This document shows positions 9,409 to 18,598 of a stretch of DNA of 44,810 nt, piece after piece. A program made the translations under genes and the position numbers. The stretch is from the NCBI GenBank assembly GCA_946616835.1, contig CAMOJK010000010.1, positions 1-44,810 of the forward strand. The letters are read 5' to 3'. Every line of letters starts with the position of its first letter. The first letter of the stretch is position 1. The DNA comes from an uncultured Lachnospiraceae bacterium. GTDB taxonomy: Bacteria > Bacillota > Clostridia > Lachnospirales > Lachnospiraceae. The notes below the pieces were generated by a model, which was not told the origin of the DNA, made no database searches, and saw nothing but the letters and a program-made list of their open reading frames with translations.

Positions 9409-11580
9409 TCACCCTCTCCTTCTGTAGATCCATATTCCCAGACCGCCAAAGAATATTACTGCGATTACTATAAACTGTGTAAGCAGTATGTTCCTCGCCT
9501 GTGCAGGTGTAAAATATATCGTAGCCACGGAATCATGCGGAGGAATGGTCACAATATCATTTTCAAGCTCCACTAACTGTCCAAGGGTATTCCCGAAAAG
9601 CTTCTGGTTCATACCCCCAGTGTAATAGTCCGTTGCCTCGGAAAACATTCCATATGTTCCATAGGGATCCATAAATACTCCCGTATATATTACAGCCTTT
9701 GAAACATTTCCATCCTCAAGTATCTTCTGCGCACGGAGAGCTATCACGAACTGTCCCTCCTCATCACCTGCTGCCTTATCAAGATTTTCCGCAGTCCGGT
9801 AATCCGTCTTTATATACGCTTTTTCAGATGTGCGGAGAAGCGGTGAATAGGAAATATTATCGTCCGGATCATCCGTATAGACTAACGCCTGTGAGAAAGG
9901 TGACATCACATGCTCACCATCACCGTCTGCAACATTTTCCGTTATATCATCATAGCAGAGCTCCGGATAAAGATATACCGGCACCTGAAGCTGATAAAAA
10001 TACATAGATTCATCTGACTCTACTACCAGTCCGGGCTTTTTCTCAACGCCGTAATAAGAAAGCAGTTCATTAAAATTATTCATGTCCGGTGTTGCATAGA
10101 ATGTCATTATCAATATGTTGCCGCCCTTGTCCAGATATTCTTTTATCAGAGAAACTTCCTCCGCCATATAATCTGACGCGGGAGCGTTTATGATAAGCAG
10201 ATCGCAGTCTTCCGGAATCGCAGAAGCTGTCTTAAGGTCTATGTCATGCAGATTCATACTGTAATTTGTAAATACCCTGTCATAGCTCTGATCAAACCTC
10301 ATCTCATCATGACCAGTCACACAGTATGCATTAAGAAGCTTGTCTGCTGAAAGCATTACATACTGGATAGCCCCCGACACCTGGCCTTCTATATCGTAGC
10401 TTGAAATATAAGGCTGATAATTTGAGTCATATTCCATGTTGACCATATCATAAAAATCAACAGCCCTGCTCCTGCCGTTTGTCTTGTCCACAACGATCAC
10501 GCTGTTGTACGAAAGCTCATTATCGGTATACTGGGCAGCAAACTGCGGATCAATACTGATATCAACATAACTGAGCGTCACATGCTTGCCTGTTCCGGCA
10601 TAAAGCTTAAGTATCCGCTCTATATCAACATCTTTTTCACCCTCAGTATCATTTTCCTTTGCCAGATAATATATTGCCACATCATCCGTCATATTATTCA
10701 GTATGTCCTTACTATCCTGCGAAAGGGAATACATTCCGGTTCCGCTGACATCAACATTTTTTACATTCTCAGGAAACTCAGCCGAAGAAACATTTATAGC
10801 AATAACAGCCGCAACACAGATAATTATAAGGCTTCCGGAATAAATGCCTGCACTGTACATTCCCTTTTTCAGGCTGTATCTCCTCTTCTCGATCACCTGA
10901 GTACAGAGAAAAAGAAAGAGAAGTGTAAATGAAACAAAATATATCACAGCCGTCCAGTCAAGAGTTCCCATCATAAGATCAGCCAGCCTGTCCGTAAAGT
11001 TGTAGGTGGAATCCAGAAACTTCCTAAGCCATTCAATAGGAATATGTGTATATGCTCCCGGCAGTAATATTCCCAAAAAACTTGCTATCATTGAAAACAC
11101 TGCAGCGATTATCGGATTTTCTACCAGAGATGACATGAACATACACAGTGAAATGATCATCATTCCGTAGAGGATAAAAGCTAATACACAGGTATAGGAC
11201 CATTTATATGAAACATTTCCGTATTTGCCAAGCACAAGAGGCAGAAAGCAGGACAGTCCCGCAGGTATCAGCAGCACGGACACAAGCGCCATAAATTTAC
11301 CCATTACTATCCCGGCAATGGATACGGGTGCGGTAAGTATCATCTGGTCTGTCTTGCTGCGTCTCTCCTCCGCAAAAGTCCTCATACAAAGAATTGGCAT
11401 CGAAAAAGTAATACCGTACAGACACGCCCCGTAAAGTGCGGCATTTATCACTGAATAACCGTAAACCAGGTTATTCACCGCAAAAAATATCATCATAAAT
11501 ACAAGTATTACGGTAACAGCAAGCGGTCCTATAAAGCTATGCAGATAAGATTTGAAATCTCTTTTAAATATCGCAAGCAT
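9409..11580 (-). CDS. GldF-GldG fusion: ABC-2 permease plus auxiliary domain
   Basis: Membrane component of a Gld-type ABC exporter. Residues 1-240 form an ABC-2 permease of six helices with the family pattern FAEERRSKTDQMILTAPVS after helix 2. Another helix near 245-262 leads to an extracellular GldG/ABC_transp_aux domain (about 265-690) containing VTGHDEMRF and a DLLIINAPASD strand. A last helix (FIVIAVIFFGGLGIW) is followed by RRRG. GldF and GldG are separate proteins in Bacteroidetes; in Firmicutes the fused form is common. Its ATG overlaps the ATPase stop by one base (TAATG), so the two are coupled. The transported substrate is unknown. Confidence 0.88.
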   Translation of the reverse strand: MLAIFKRDFKSYLHSFIGPLAVTVILVFMMIFFAVNNLVYGYSVINAALYGACLYGITFSMPILCMRTFAEERRSKTDQMILTAPVSIAGIVMGKFMALVSVLLIPAGLSCFLPLVLGKYGNVSYKWSYTCVLAFILYGMMIISLCMFMSSLVENPIIAAVFSMIASFLGILLPGAYTHIPIEWLRKFLDSTYNFTDRLADLMMGTLDWTAVIYFVSFTLLFLFLCTQVIEKRRYSLKKGMYSAGIYSGSLIIICVAAVIAINVSSAEFPENVKNVDVSGTGMYSLSQDSKDILNNMTDDVAIYYLAKENDTEGEKDVDIERILKLYAGTGKHVTLSYVDISIDPQFAAQYTDNELSYNSVIVVDKTNGRSRAVDFYDMVNMEYDSNYQPYISSYDIEGQVSGAIQYVMLSADKLLNAYCVTGHDEMRFDQSYDRVFTNYSMNLHDIDLKTASAIPEDCDLLIINAPASDYMAEEVSLIKEYLDKGGNILIMTFYATPDMNNFNELLSYYGVEKKPGLVVESDESMYFYQLQVPVYLYPELCYDDITENVADGDGEHVMSPFSQALVYTDDPDDNISYSPLLRTSEKAYIKTDYRTAENLDKAAGDEEGQFVIALRAQKILEDGNVSKAVIYTGVFMDPYGTYGMFSEATDYYTGGMNQKLFGNTLGQLVELENDIVTIPPHDSVATIYFTPAQARNILLTQFIVIAVIFFGGLGIWIYRRRG

Positions 11581-12713
11581 TATTCCTCATCTCCCTTCTT
11601 ATCATCTGATTCCGAAACATCAGAATCAGGCTCGTCTGCTGCCGATTCATCTGAATCTTCGGAGCTTTCATCAGATCCTTCCGCATCATCTGATATATCA
11701 TTCTCCCCAATCCTGCCCCTTGTCTGCTGAGTAACAGAAAGGAACACGTCCTCCATGGAGCTACTCTCAACATTCATTGAAAGTACCGGCAGCGCTGCTG
11801 CCGCAAGGGCTTTGGCTACATCCGTGCGGATGTCATCTTCGGATGAGGTTTCAACGGTTATCTTTACACTGTCACCGCTGTCTGCCGTGCCCTCAGGCTT
11901 AGCCGTATTTTCATCATCATTTGCAGTCTTCGCATAAAGCACTCTGTCGCCTGAAAGGATCCGGTCGATGGAATCCACGTTCTTCAAGGCATCACAGATC
12001 TTATCCTCACTGCCAAGGACTTCAATATCTATCCTTGTCTTTTTCTCCAGCTTGCTTTCAAGCTCATCCGGCGTTCCCCTGGCTGCCAGTTCGCCGTTAC
12101 TTATTATAAGTACCTCATCACATACCTCATTTACTTCCGTCAGTATATGGGTGCTGAGTATCACGATATGTTCTTCCCTTAAGGAACGCATCAGATTACG
12201 CATTTCTATTATCTGCTGGGGATCAAGCCCGACGGTAGGTTCATCCAGAATGATGACCTCCGGATCTCCCACAAGTGCCTGGGCCAGTCCTACGCGCTGC
12301 TTATATCCTTTGGAGAGATTGCGTATCATCCGATATTCATATTCTTCAAGCCCCGTAAGCTTTAAGATCTTACTCAGTTCCTCCGGCCTGCTGTCTCTGG
12401 GGACCTTTTTAAGCTCCTGGGCAAAAGTGATATATTCACCGACTCTCATATCAGTGTAGAGGGGCGGGAGTTCCGGAAGGTAGCCGATGTTCTGCTTTGC
12501 TTTTTCCGGTTCCTTCCTTATGTCATGACCATTTACCACCACAGTTCCTGCAGACGGTGCAATATACCCGGTCATTATGTTCATGGTAGTTGATTTTCCG
12601 GCACCATTAGGCCCGAGGAAACCGTATATCTTCCCCTTTTCCAGTTCAAAAGACAAGCCCTTCACAGCCACCACTTCACCGTAGCTTTTCGACAGATTTG
12701 TTACTTTAACCAA
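11580..12713 (-). CDS. ABC transporter ATPase, GldA-like, with acidic tail
   Basis: Energises the adjacent permease fusion. It has Walker A GPNGAGKST, a signature NLSKGYKQRVGLAQ, Walker B VIILDEPTVGLDP and a switch histidine in ILSTHIL. After the nucleotide-binding domain (about 1-230) comes a domain typical of GldA/CcmA-like ATPases, then an unusual last 45 residues made mainly of Asp, Glu and Ser (GSDESSEDSDESAADE). The start is a TTG at 12713 with a perfect AGGAGG seven bases upstream; the in-frame ATG at 12764 overlaps the probable -10 box (TATAAT, 12754-12759) and is rejected. The tail is low-complexity and probably disordered. Confidence 0.92.
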   Translation of the reverse strand: MVKVTNLSKSYGEVVAVKGLSFELEKGKIYGFLGPNGAGKSTTMNIMTGYIAPSAGTVVVNGHDIRKEPEKAKQNIGYLPELPPLYTDMRVGEYITFAQELKKVPRDSRPEELSKILKLTGLEEYEYRMIRNLSKGYKQRVGLAQALVGDPEVIILDEPTVGLDPQQIIEMRNLMRSLREEHIVILSTHILTEVNEVCDEVLIISNGELAARGTPDELESKLEKKTRIDIEVLGSEDKICDALKNVDSIDRILSGDRVLYAKTANDDENTAKPEGTADSGDSVKITVETSSEDDIRTDVAKALAAAALPVLSMNVESSSMEDVFLSVTQQTRGRIGENDISDDAEGSDESSEDSDESAADEPDSDVSESDDKKGDEE

Positions 12714-12753
12714 TGTTATGCCTCCTGTTCTGCTTCGGAAATTCTCTTCCCGA

Positions 12754-12759
12754 TTATAA
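12754..12759 (-). promoter_or_regulatory. Probable -10 box for the Gld transporter operon
   Basis: TATAAT on the minus strand, 40 bases upstream of the TTG start of the ATPase. No good -35 is visible at 17 bases, so the call is modest. Confidence 0.4.
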
Positions 12760-12857
12760 ACCATATTTCATTTACATCCCCGAATTATGATAATACTACT
12801 TTTTCGGTAATTTATAAGCCTTCTTTACGAATATTTCACTTTTTTTTCATAAAATAA

Positions 12858-12887
12858 TTAATAATTTGCGCATTTTTCGTGTATAAT
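12858..12887 (+). promoter_or_regulatory. Probable promoter of the LacI-GGDEF gene
   Basis: TATAAT at 12882-12887 lies 39 bases before the ATG, with TTAATA at 12858-12863 as a weak -35 (spacing 18). The surrounding sequence is strongly AT-rich. GAGGAA at 12914-12919 is the ribosome binding site. Confidence 0.5.
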
Positions 12888-12925
12888 CTTCTCTAAAGTA
12901 TTGTTGGGAAGCCGAGGAATTCGAT

Positions 12926-14860
12926 ATGGCCGGCGGCAGAAAACTGATTGCTCTCTGCACATCCAGGGTCTATGACCCGCAGATACATGGTTTTATAGTG
13001 AAAGTAAATGAGAAGCTCAAAGCAAACGGCTGCTCTTTGCTTGTGTTTGCCATTAATTCCGATATCTATTGGGAAGAGGACCGGCCTGCCACGGAAAAAT
13101 ACGTCTTTGACCTGATCCCCTATGACTCTGTCGAAGCAGTCGTTATCATGGACGAGCGCATCAAGAGCCATAAGATAGCCAACAAGATCATCAGCAATTC
13201 AAAAAAACATAATGTTCCTGTCATTGTTGCAGATGGCCACTACGAAGGTACCACATGCATAAACTATGATTATGAAAAGGGCTTTGAGCTTGTGGTCCGC
13301 CATGTAATTGAGCACCACAAGGTAAAGCGTCCTCATATGATGGCAGGCCATAAGAATAATGAATTTTCAGACAGACGTATCGAGGTCTTTAAGAAAGTAC
13401 TTGCCGAAAACAACATTCCCTTTGACGATACAATGATAAGCCACGGCGATTTCTGGGCGGATCCCTGCCGTGTCGCTACCAAGGCGCTGCTTGAAAGAGA
13501 CGTTCTTCCGGATGCCATTATCTGTGCAAACGATGTTATGGCGATAACCGTTTCGGAAATGCTTTTGGATGCGGGATACAAAGTACCCGGTGATGTCATC
13601 GTTACAGGTTTTGACGGATATGACGGCATATATTTCACCTCGCCCAAGATCACTACCGCAGCCTGTGACACACTTCAGCTTGCTGATGCAACAGCCGAGC
13701 AGGTACTTGAAACGATCAAAAATAAAAATGTCTGCCACGACCGAAAGATCATGCCGGTCTTTATGGCTAATGAATCCTGTGGCTGCCCCGAGCATACCGA
13801 GCATCCGATTATACTCCGTAACTGGTTCAAGGAAAGCTTTGCAAGACACAATGACGACAACCGCGTTCTCCATATGATGACATCGGCGATGCAGACAAGC
13901 AGGGACATCAATGAGCTTACATCAAATCTCAGATCGTACAAAACCGATTCACTTTTGTGTGTTATTGACAAAAGGTGCTTTGATAATGACATAAATTATT
14001 TTACCGAGCAGCAGACAGATAATTCCGGAAAGGAATTCATATTGCTCTATGATTCCGAGAACCCCCAGAAAGTATCGGAAAATATCACCCTTGACAGAAT
14101 CTCCGAAAATATCACCGAGGATATACTTGAACCCGCCATACACGACAGGATGCTGGAGCTTACCCAAAGCGGATATCCTCTTATTTTCAATGCGCTCGAC
14201 TATATGAACCGTCCCTTCGGTTTCGTGTGCTACTATTTTAAGGATTATCTGATCTCAAACTACTCCAATGCAATGGGAGTTACCAATGCCATCAGTATCG
14301 GCATCGGCGGTTTTATCAATATACAGTACCAGAGCATGCTTCTTGAAAAAATGGATGAAATGTACCGGCACGATCCTCTGACCGGACTGTATAACCGTAT
14401 TGGTTTTATGAATATCTTCAACAGGCTTAAGAAAAAACCGGAAAATAAGAATAAGCCCATAACCGTGATCATGTCCGATCTGGACGGATTGAAGTATATT
14501 AATGATAATTTCGGACATGCCGACGGAGACAGTTCCATTGCCGCTGTGGCCCAGGCTCTTTTCAATGCTACTCCCGAGAAAAGCCTTTCGACACGATTCG
14601 GCGGTGATGAAGTATTTTCAGTGATAATCGGAGACTGCGATCCCGATGAGATCATCAGGAATATAGAAAAATATCTTGATAATTACAATAAGGAAGCAAA
14701 AAAACCGTACACGGTCGCTACCAGCAGCGGCTACATAACCTCCGTGCTCAATGATGATTTCGATTTTAATACGGTATTAAAGTCCGCTGACGAGGAAATG
14801 TACAAAATAAAGAACTGGAAATACAGCACCAGAAGCAAAGCCCAGAACAGCGGAAACTGA
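12926..14860 (+). CDS. LacI-type sensor domain fused to a GGDEF domain
   Basis: Putative cytosolic diguanylate cyclase. Residues about 5-295 match a periplasmic-binding-protein-like fold of LacI/GalR regulators (CANDVMAITVSEMLLDAGYKVPGD, VTGFDGYD) but without the DNA-binding helix-turn-helix. A middle region of 160 residues is unassigned. The GGDEF domain (about 475-635) begins HDPLTGLYNR, has SDLDGLKYINDNFGH, and carries FGGDEV where the consensus is GG(D/E)EF. No inhibitory RxxD site is seen five residues before it. There is no signal peptide or membrane helix, so the ligand must be intracellular. The architecture suggests that a sugar or other small molecule controls c-di-GMP synthesis. 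Enzymatic activity with GGDEV is uncertain. Confidence 0.9.
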   Translation: MAGGRKLIALCTSRVYDPQIHGFIVKVNEKLKANGCSLLVFAINSDIYWEEDRPATEKYVFDLIPYDSVEAVVIMDERIKSHKIANKIISNSKKHNVPVIVADGHYEGTTCINYDYEKGFELVVRHVIEHHKVKRPHMMAGHKNNEFSDRRIEVFKKVLAENNIPFDDTMISHGDFWADPCRVATKALLERDVLPDAIICANDVMAITVSEMLLDAGYKVPGDVIVTGFDGYDGIYFTSPKITTAACDTLQLADATAEQVLETIKNKNVCHDRKIMPVFMANESCGCPEHTEHPIILRNWFKESFARHNDDNRVLHMMTSAMQTSRDINELTSNLRSYKTDSLLCVIDKRCFDNDINYFTEQQTDNSGKEFILLYDSENPQKVSENITLDRISENITEDILEPAIHDRMLELTQSGYPLIFNALDYMNRPFGFVCYYFKDYLISNYSNAMGVTNAISIGIGGFINIQYQSMLLEKMDEMYRHDPLTGLYNRIGFMNIFNRLKKKPENKNKPITVIMSDLDGLKYINDNFGHADGDSSIAAVAQALFNATPEKSLSTRFGGDEVFSVIIGDCDPDEIIRNIEKYLDNYNKEAKKPYTVATSSGYITSVLNDDFDFNTVLKSADEEMYKIKNWKYSTRSKAQNSGN

Positions 14861-14884
14861 GTACTGTCCCGGATTATTCTGTTA

Positions 14885-14896
14885 TTCTGATCAGAA
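14885..14896. repeat. 12-bp perfect palindrome between convergent genes
   Basis: TTCTGATCAGAA lies in the 38-base gap between the GGDEF gene and the SDR gene. There is no U-tract; it may be chance or part of a weak bidirectional end. Confidence 0.3.
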
Positions 14897-14898
14897 TT

Positions 14899-15741
14899 CT
14901 ACCAGCTGGTCCTTCCGCCATCACATATCACTGTGGAGCCTGTCATATATGTTGCAGCATCAGAAATCATATACAGTATGGTGCAGACATATTCGTCAGG
15001 ATCGCTCATTCGCCCCATGGGTATCAGGTTACTTATCTTTGCCACAAATTCATCATCCTGTCCATTTGAGAGACTGGCAGGACAGAGAGTATTCACACGT
15101 ATTCCCTTATCTGCCCAATAGATGGCAAGGTACTTCGTAAGACCTATGATGCCGTGCTTTACTACGGAATAGGAAACCGGCTTCACAGTCTGCTCTTCCT
15201 CCGGCAGTCCCTCTTTTCTGTATATCCTCTGATCCGGCGCTATGATTCCGTAATCGGATGAGATATTGAGTACTACTCCCTTTTTCTGCTTCTCCATCAC
15301 TTCACCGAAAACCTGGGCACAGAGCATCGCACCGGTAAGACCGACTGCAATATCCTGATTCCATATATCCACAGGGAAATTGGTAAATCTCATGGCACCG
15401 AGATTCTTGGAGCCTCCCTCCACCTTGGGATTATTGGCCGCATTATTGATCAGCACATCAATATGCCCGTACTTTTCCATAAGCATATCTCTTACTTCGC
15501 AGAGCTTTTCACGGGAAGTAATATCAGTAATGATGCATTCGCATCTGACATCATCACCATACTCTTCCTTTAATTTGCAGGCATTCCTCTCCATTCCGCT
15601 ACCGACTATGTCAAGCAGTACAGGGATGCCGCCGCCCTCAACGACTGCTTCAGCATGCTTAAGTCCTATGAGTCCGCCACCGCCGGTTATGATGCAGACA
15701 CGGTCGGTGATCTCCATACGCTGTAAATATTTAGTCTTCAT
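14899..15741 (-). CDS. SDR-family oxidoreductase, PtmA-like
   Basis: Short-chain dehydrogenase. The Rossmann motif TGGGGLIG follows the first strand, NNAANNP marks the central strand, and the catalytic set includes ISSDYG and YSVVKHG (Tyr-x3-Lys). The C-terminus ends VICDGGRTSW, typical of the family. An insertion of about 20 residues between Ser and Tyr (DQRIYRKEGLPEEEQ) matches the PtmA-type enzymes found in flagellin glycan and nonulosonate loci. The start at Met 15741 is set by GGGAG just upstream. It is the last gene of a four-gene set with NeuB-, MocA- and NeuA-like genes, so it probably acts on a sugar intermediate. The PtmA likeness rests on context plus the insertion and is tentative. 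Confidence 0.85.
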   Translation of the reverse strand: MKTKYLQRMEITDRVCIITGGGGLIGLKHAEAVVEGGGIPVLLDIVGSGMERNACKLKEEYGDDVRCECIITDITSREKLCEVRDMLMEKYGHIDVLINNAANNPKVEGGSKNLGAMRFTNFPVDIWNQDIAVGLTGAMLCAQVFGEVMEKQKKGVVLNISSDYGIIAPDQRIYRKEGLPEEEQTVKPVSYSVVKHGIIGLTKYLAIYWADKGIRVNTLCPASLSNGQDDEFVAKISNLIPMGRMSDPDEYVCTILYMISDAATYMTGSTVICDGGRTSW

Positions 15742-15810
15742 TATCATATCTCCCATTTTTGTATGATGATCTTCTATACTCCCTGCCTTTTGGATCAGCC
15801 CCGATATATG

Positions 15811-16620
15811 TTATGAGTCTGAGCACTCATTTCTAAAAGGTAATTCCTCAAGTGTCTTATAATTTGCCTGCAGATACTCAAGTACCGGATTGCTGTGGTC
15901 GCTTACATAATACTCAAGGAAATCCATATCTTCCTTGGCATCCACATCAATACCGCCTTCAACGACATATCCTATCATCCAGTCGCCGTGCATCAGGTCG
16001 TTGTTTATTATAAATTCAGTCCTTAGCACATCTACATAGCTGTCAGGAATATAAACATCCGGAAAAGCCTGCCTGGGGTTATTGGCCTCGTCCAGTGTCA
16101 GCCCCGGTTTAATGCTCTTATAATATCCGTCTTCCCTCAGGTTGAACCATTTATACGGGGTATTTGGTGCCAGATGTGCCGAGCGCAGGCTGGTGGCTGA
16201 CGGATCGGCTTTCATCCTTTTTACCGCTTCACTTACTATTTCCGGTTTTCTTAAGGGATATGTGGGACGCATATGCATAAAGTATTCCGGCAGGACTCCT
16301 TCATTCTCAGCAAGCCAGGTAATGGCATGTTCCATAAACTCTATATCAGTGGATTTGTCGCCGGATATCTCGGCAGGTCTTAAGAAAGGCGCCTCCGCAC
16401 CGTAATACTTTCCTATCTCCGCATAGTACTCCGAATCCGTGGATATAAGCACTCTGGATGCCTCACCGCACATATTTGTCGCAGCAGCCGTAAATGCAAT
16501 AAGAGGATACCCCTTGAGACATCTTATATTCTTATTCTTTACACCTTTGCTGCCGGACCTGGCCGGTATGATAGCATACACGCTGTCTTTCTTTATCAGA
16601 TCAATGTAGTCTTTATTCAT
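15811..16620 (-). CDS. CMP-sugar synthetase, NeuA/PtmB-like cytidylyltransferase
   Basis: Activates a nonulosonic acid with CTP to give a CMP-sugar. The N-terminal nucleotide loop IPARSGSKGVKNKNIR (about residues 18-33) is diagnostic. LISTDSEYY, HMRPTYPLR and the late GIDVDAKEDMDFLEYY (metal-binding aspartates) are also in place. The length of 269 fits the short bacterial class lacking a C-terminal phosphatase-like domain. AGAGGT precedes the ATG. It follows the MocA-like gene by 17 bases. Context with a NeuB-like synthase supports an acidic nine-carbon or related sugar rather than Kdo. Confidence 0.87.
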   Translation of the reverse strand: MNKDYIDLIKKDSVYAIIPARSGSKGVKNKNIRCLKGYPLIAFTAAATNMCGEASRVLISTDSEYYAEIGKYYGAEAPFLRPAEISGDKSTDIEFMEHAITWLAENEGVLPEYFMHMRPTYPLRKPEIVSEAVKRMKADPSATSLRSAHLAPNTPYKWFNLREDGYYKSIKPGLTLDEANNPRQAFPDVYIPDSYVDVLRTEFIINNDLMHGDWMIGYVVEGGIDVDAKEDMDFLEYYVSDHSNPVLEYLQANYKTLEELPFRNECSDS

Positions 16621-16637
16621 GGCTTTTACCTCTGTTA

Positions 16638-17669
16638 TTACTGCAGCTTTACTACTTCCCCTGTCTCCAGGGATCCCTTAACGGCCAGCGCGATCTTTAA
16701 GCTGGCAACTCCCTCCCTTACAGGAATCGTGGTCATTTTCTTTTCACGAAGAGCCTCCAGAAAAGCTTTCATCTCATCATAGAACATATTGTTCCTGTCG
16801 AAATCAAATACTTCACCACGCGTAAGCTCCCCAGCTCTATTGTATACGGATATCCTGTTCTGAAGCAGGTCAAAAAGGATCATTCCGTCAGTTCCTACGA
16901 TCTTGCAGTGCCGTGTAGCCGGGCGCTGTACAAAATCCTCATGCACATGCACAGGTATCTTATACCCCTCATGTTCCACTTTCATAAGTATATCGGCGGT
17001 ATCTTCCACATCTATCTCGAAGTCCGCAAGAGTCCCTCCCACGGCATACACACTCTCCGGCATTCCGAAGAATGAATACAGATAATCAAGCTCGTGGATC
17101 TGAGTCATTACCACGCCGCCCCCTAAGCTTTTCTTTGCAGTATAGGAGGTACGGTAATCCTCATATTTGTGCATACCAGAAACATCCTCACCCAGCTCGG
17201 CAAATACTGAAGTCACTCTGCCAATGGCACGGCTTTCAAGGAGTTCTCTTGCAGCCATTACGCAGGGATGAAATCTCTGCTGGTATCCGGCAAAGTTGAC
17301 CAGTCCCTTTTGTTCTATCTCGTTAAGAAGCTCATCCATTCCTTCCATTGAGGATGAAACCGGCTTTTCACAGAAAATATTTACATTGTGGTCAGCCGCC
17401 GCCTTCATCACTTCAAAGTGGCATGCAGATGGATTGCAAATAAAAACAGCATCGATATTCTTATCCCATGCTGCATCAAGTGTGGGCACATACTCAATGC
17501 CATACCGTTCTTCCAGATCATCGCCTATGACATTAAGCTTATTGTCTAGTACCCTGTTATTTCTGAGAACCCTGTATGCGTATATGTGATCATCAGATCC
17601 CTTCAACACATACAGATTCCTTAAATGTCTCTGACCTATGGAACCAAGTCCCGTAAACAGATAATTCAT
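16638..17669 (-). CDS. Gfo/Idh/MocA-family sugar dehydrogenase
   Basis: NAD(P)-dependent oxidoreductase. The N-terminal Rossmann motif GLGSIGQRHLRN is followed by FICNPSACHFEV and the family lysine in FCEKPVSS (about residue 97). The C-terminal alpha/beta domain includes GGGVVMTQIHELDYL. Related PtmF-type enzymes are found in legionaminate loci. The start ATG overlaps the NeuB-like stop by one base (TAATG), with GAGAGGAAACTA upstream, so the two are coupled. It is likely to oxidise or reduce the sugar used by its neighbours; the exact substrate is not visible. Confidence 0.9.
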   Translation of the reverse strand: MNYLFTGLGSIGQRHLRNLYVLKGSDDHIYAYRVLRNNRVLDNKLNVIGDDLEERYGIEYVPTLDAAWDKNIDAVFICNPSACHFEVMKAAADHNVNIFCEKPVSSSMEGMDELLNEIEQKGLVNFAGYQQRFHPCVMAARELLESRAIGRVTSVFAELGEDVSGMHKYEDYRTSYTAKKSLGGGVVMTQIHELDYLYSFFGMPESVYAVGGTLADFEIDVEDTADILMKVEHEGYKIPVHVHEDFVQRPATRHCKIVGTDGMILFDLLQNRISVYNRAGELTRGEVFDFDRNNMFYDEMKAFLEALREKKMTTIPVREGVASLKIALAVKGSLETGEVVKLQ

Positions 17670-18550
17670 TAGTTTCCTCTCAGTTCTCTTCTCTTTTTCA
17701 ATTCCGTGTCATACAGACGCTTCTCACCGTCTCCCAGTGTCTCAAGTGCGGAGGTGATACGCTTTTTAAGAAGTGCCATTGCCTGCACTTCCAGGGATGC
17801 CTTCTGGTCCGAACCCCACATATCATGTGAAAGAGTGACATGCCTCTCAATAAGACATGCCCCCAGCACAGCGGCTATCACGGAAGGCTCAAGATTAGCC
17901 TCATGTCCGCTGTATCCTACCAGGCAATCATATCTCTCACGCATTGTATTAATGAGTCTTAAGTTCAGTTCATTATTAGGGCTGGGGTAGCTGCTGTTGG
18001 TATGGCATATTATATAGTCACCGTTTGAATAATCCTCAAGCCAGCCGATGGTGGTGTCCATTTCATCCAGCTCTGACATACCTTCAGATAATACAACCGG
18101 CTTGCCGGATTCACAGGCCTTTTTTATTATCTCCTTATTGGTATTGAGTGCCGAAGGGATTTTTATAAAAGGCACATCATACTCAAGAAGGAATTCAAGA
18201 CTCGGTATATCCCATGGGCTTGCAGTCCAGTCAAGCGGCTTTGATCTGCAATACTCGTCTATCACATCGTATTCTTCTTTTTCGAACTCAATGTGTTTCT
18301 TGTAATCAATGTAAGCCATGGTTCCCCAGGGTGTATCCCTTGGCACCTGTTTCTGCGCCTCGGGTACTGCGATATCCGGAGTACGCTTCTGGTATTTCAC
18401 GCAGTCCCATTCGCAGGCAAAAGCCGCATCCATAAGTTTTTTGGCAACCTGAATATCACCATTATGATTGATGCCAATTTCAGCTATCATATATGGAGTG
18501 CTGCTGTCGCTTACTATATGATTTCCAAGTTTTATGGTTTTGTTTGCCAT
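17669..18550 (-). CDS. NeuB-family nonulosonate synthase lacking the SAF domain
   Basis: Condenses phosphoenolpyruvate with a sugar aldehyde. The TIM-barrel signatures are present: IAEIGINHNGD, VKYQKRTP, TASPWD, KIPSALNTN, VVLSEGMS, CHTNSSYP, GYSGHE and an ERHVTLSHDMWGSDQKASLE segment matching the usual EKHFTLD...DHKASLEP. The protein ends at 293 residues, about 50-60 short of classical NeuB/LegI/PseI, because the C-terminal SAF (antifreeze-like) domain that closes the partner's active site is missing. The start at 18550 has GAGGAAGG upstream; GTG 18574 is an alternative. It is the first gene of the four-gene sugar set, 48 bases after the hydratase gene. Confidence 0.88.
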   Translation of the reverse strand: MANKTIKLGNHIVSDSSTPYMIAEIGINHNGDIQVAKKLMDAAFACEWDCVKYQKRTPDIAVPEAQKQVPRDTPWGTMAYIDYKKHIEFEKEEYDVIDEYCRSKPLDWTASPWDIPSLEFLLEYDVPFIKIPSALNTNKEIIKKACESGKPVVLSEGMSELDEMDTTIGWLEDYSNGDYIICHTNSSYPSPNNELNLRLINTMRERYDCLVGYSGHEANLEPSVIAAVLGACLIERHVTLSHDMWGSDQKASLEVQAMALLKKRITSALETLGDGEKRLYDTELKKRRELRGN

Positions 18551-18598
18551 ACACCTCTGTCCTTCCTCAGACACCCATGCCTGAACGACAAATCTCTT

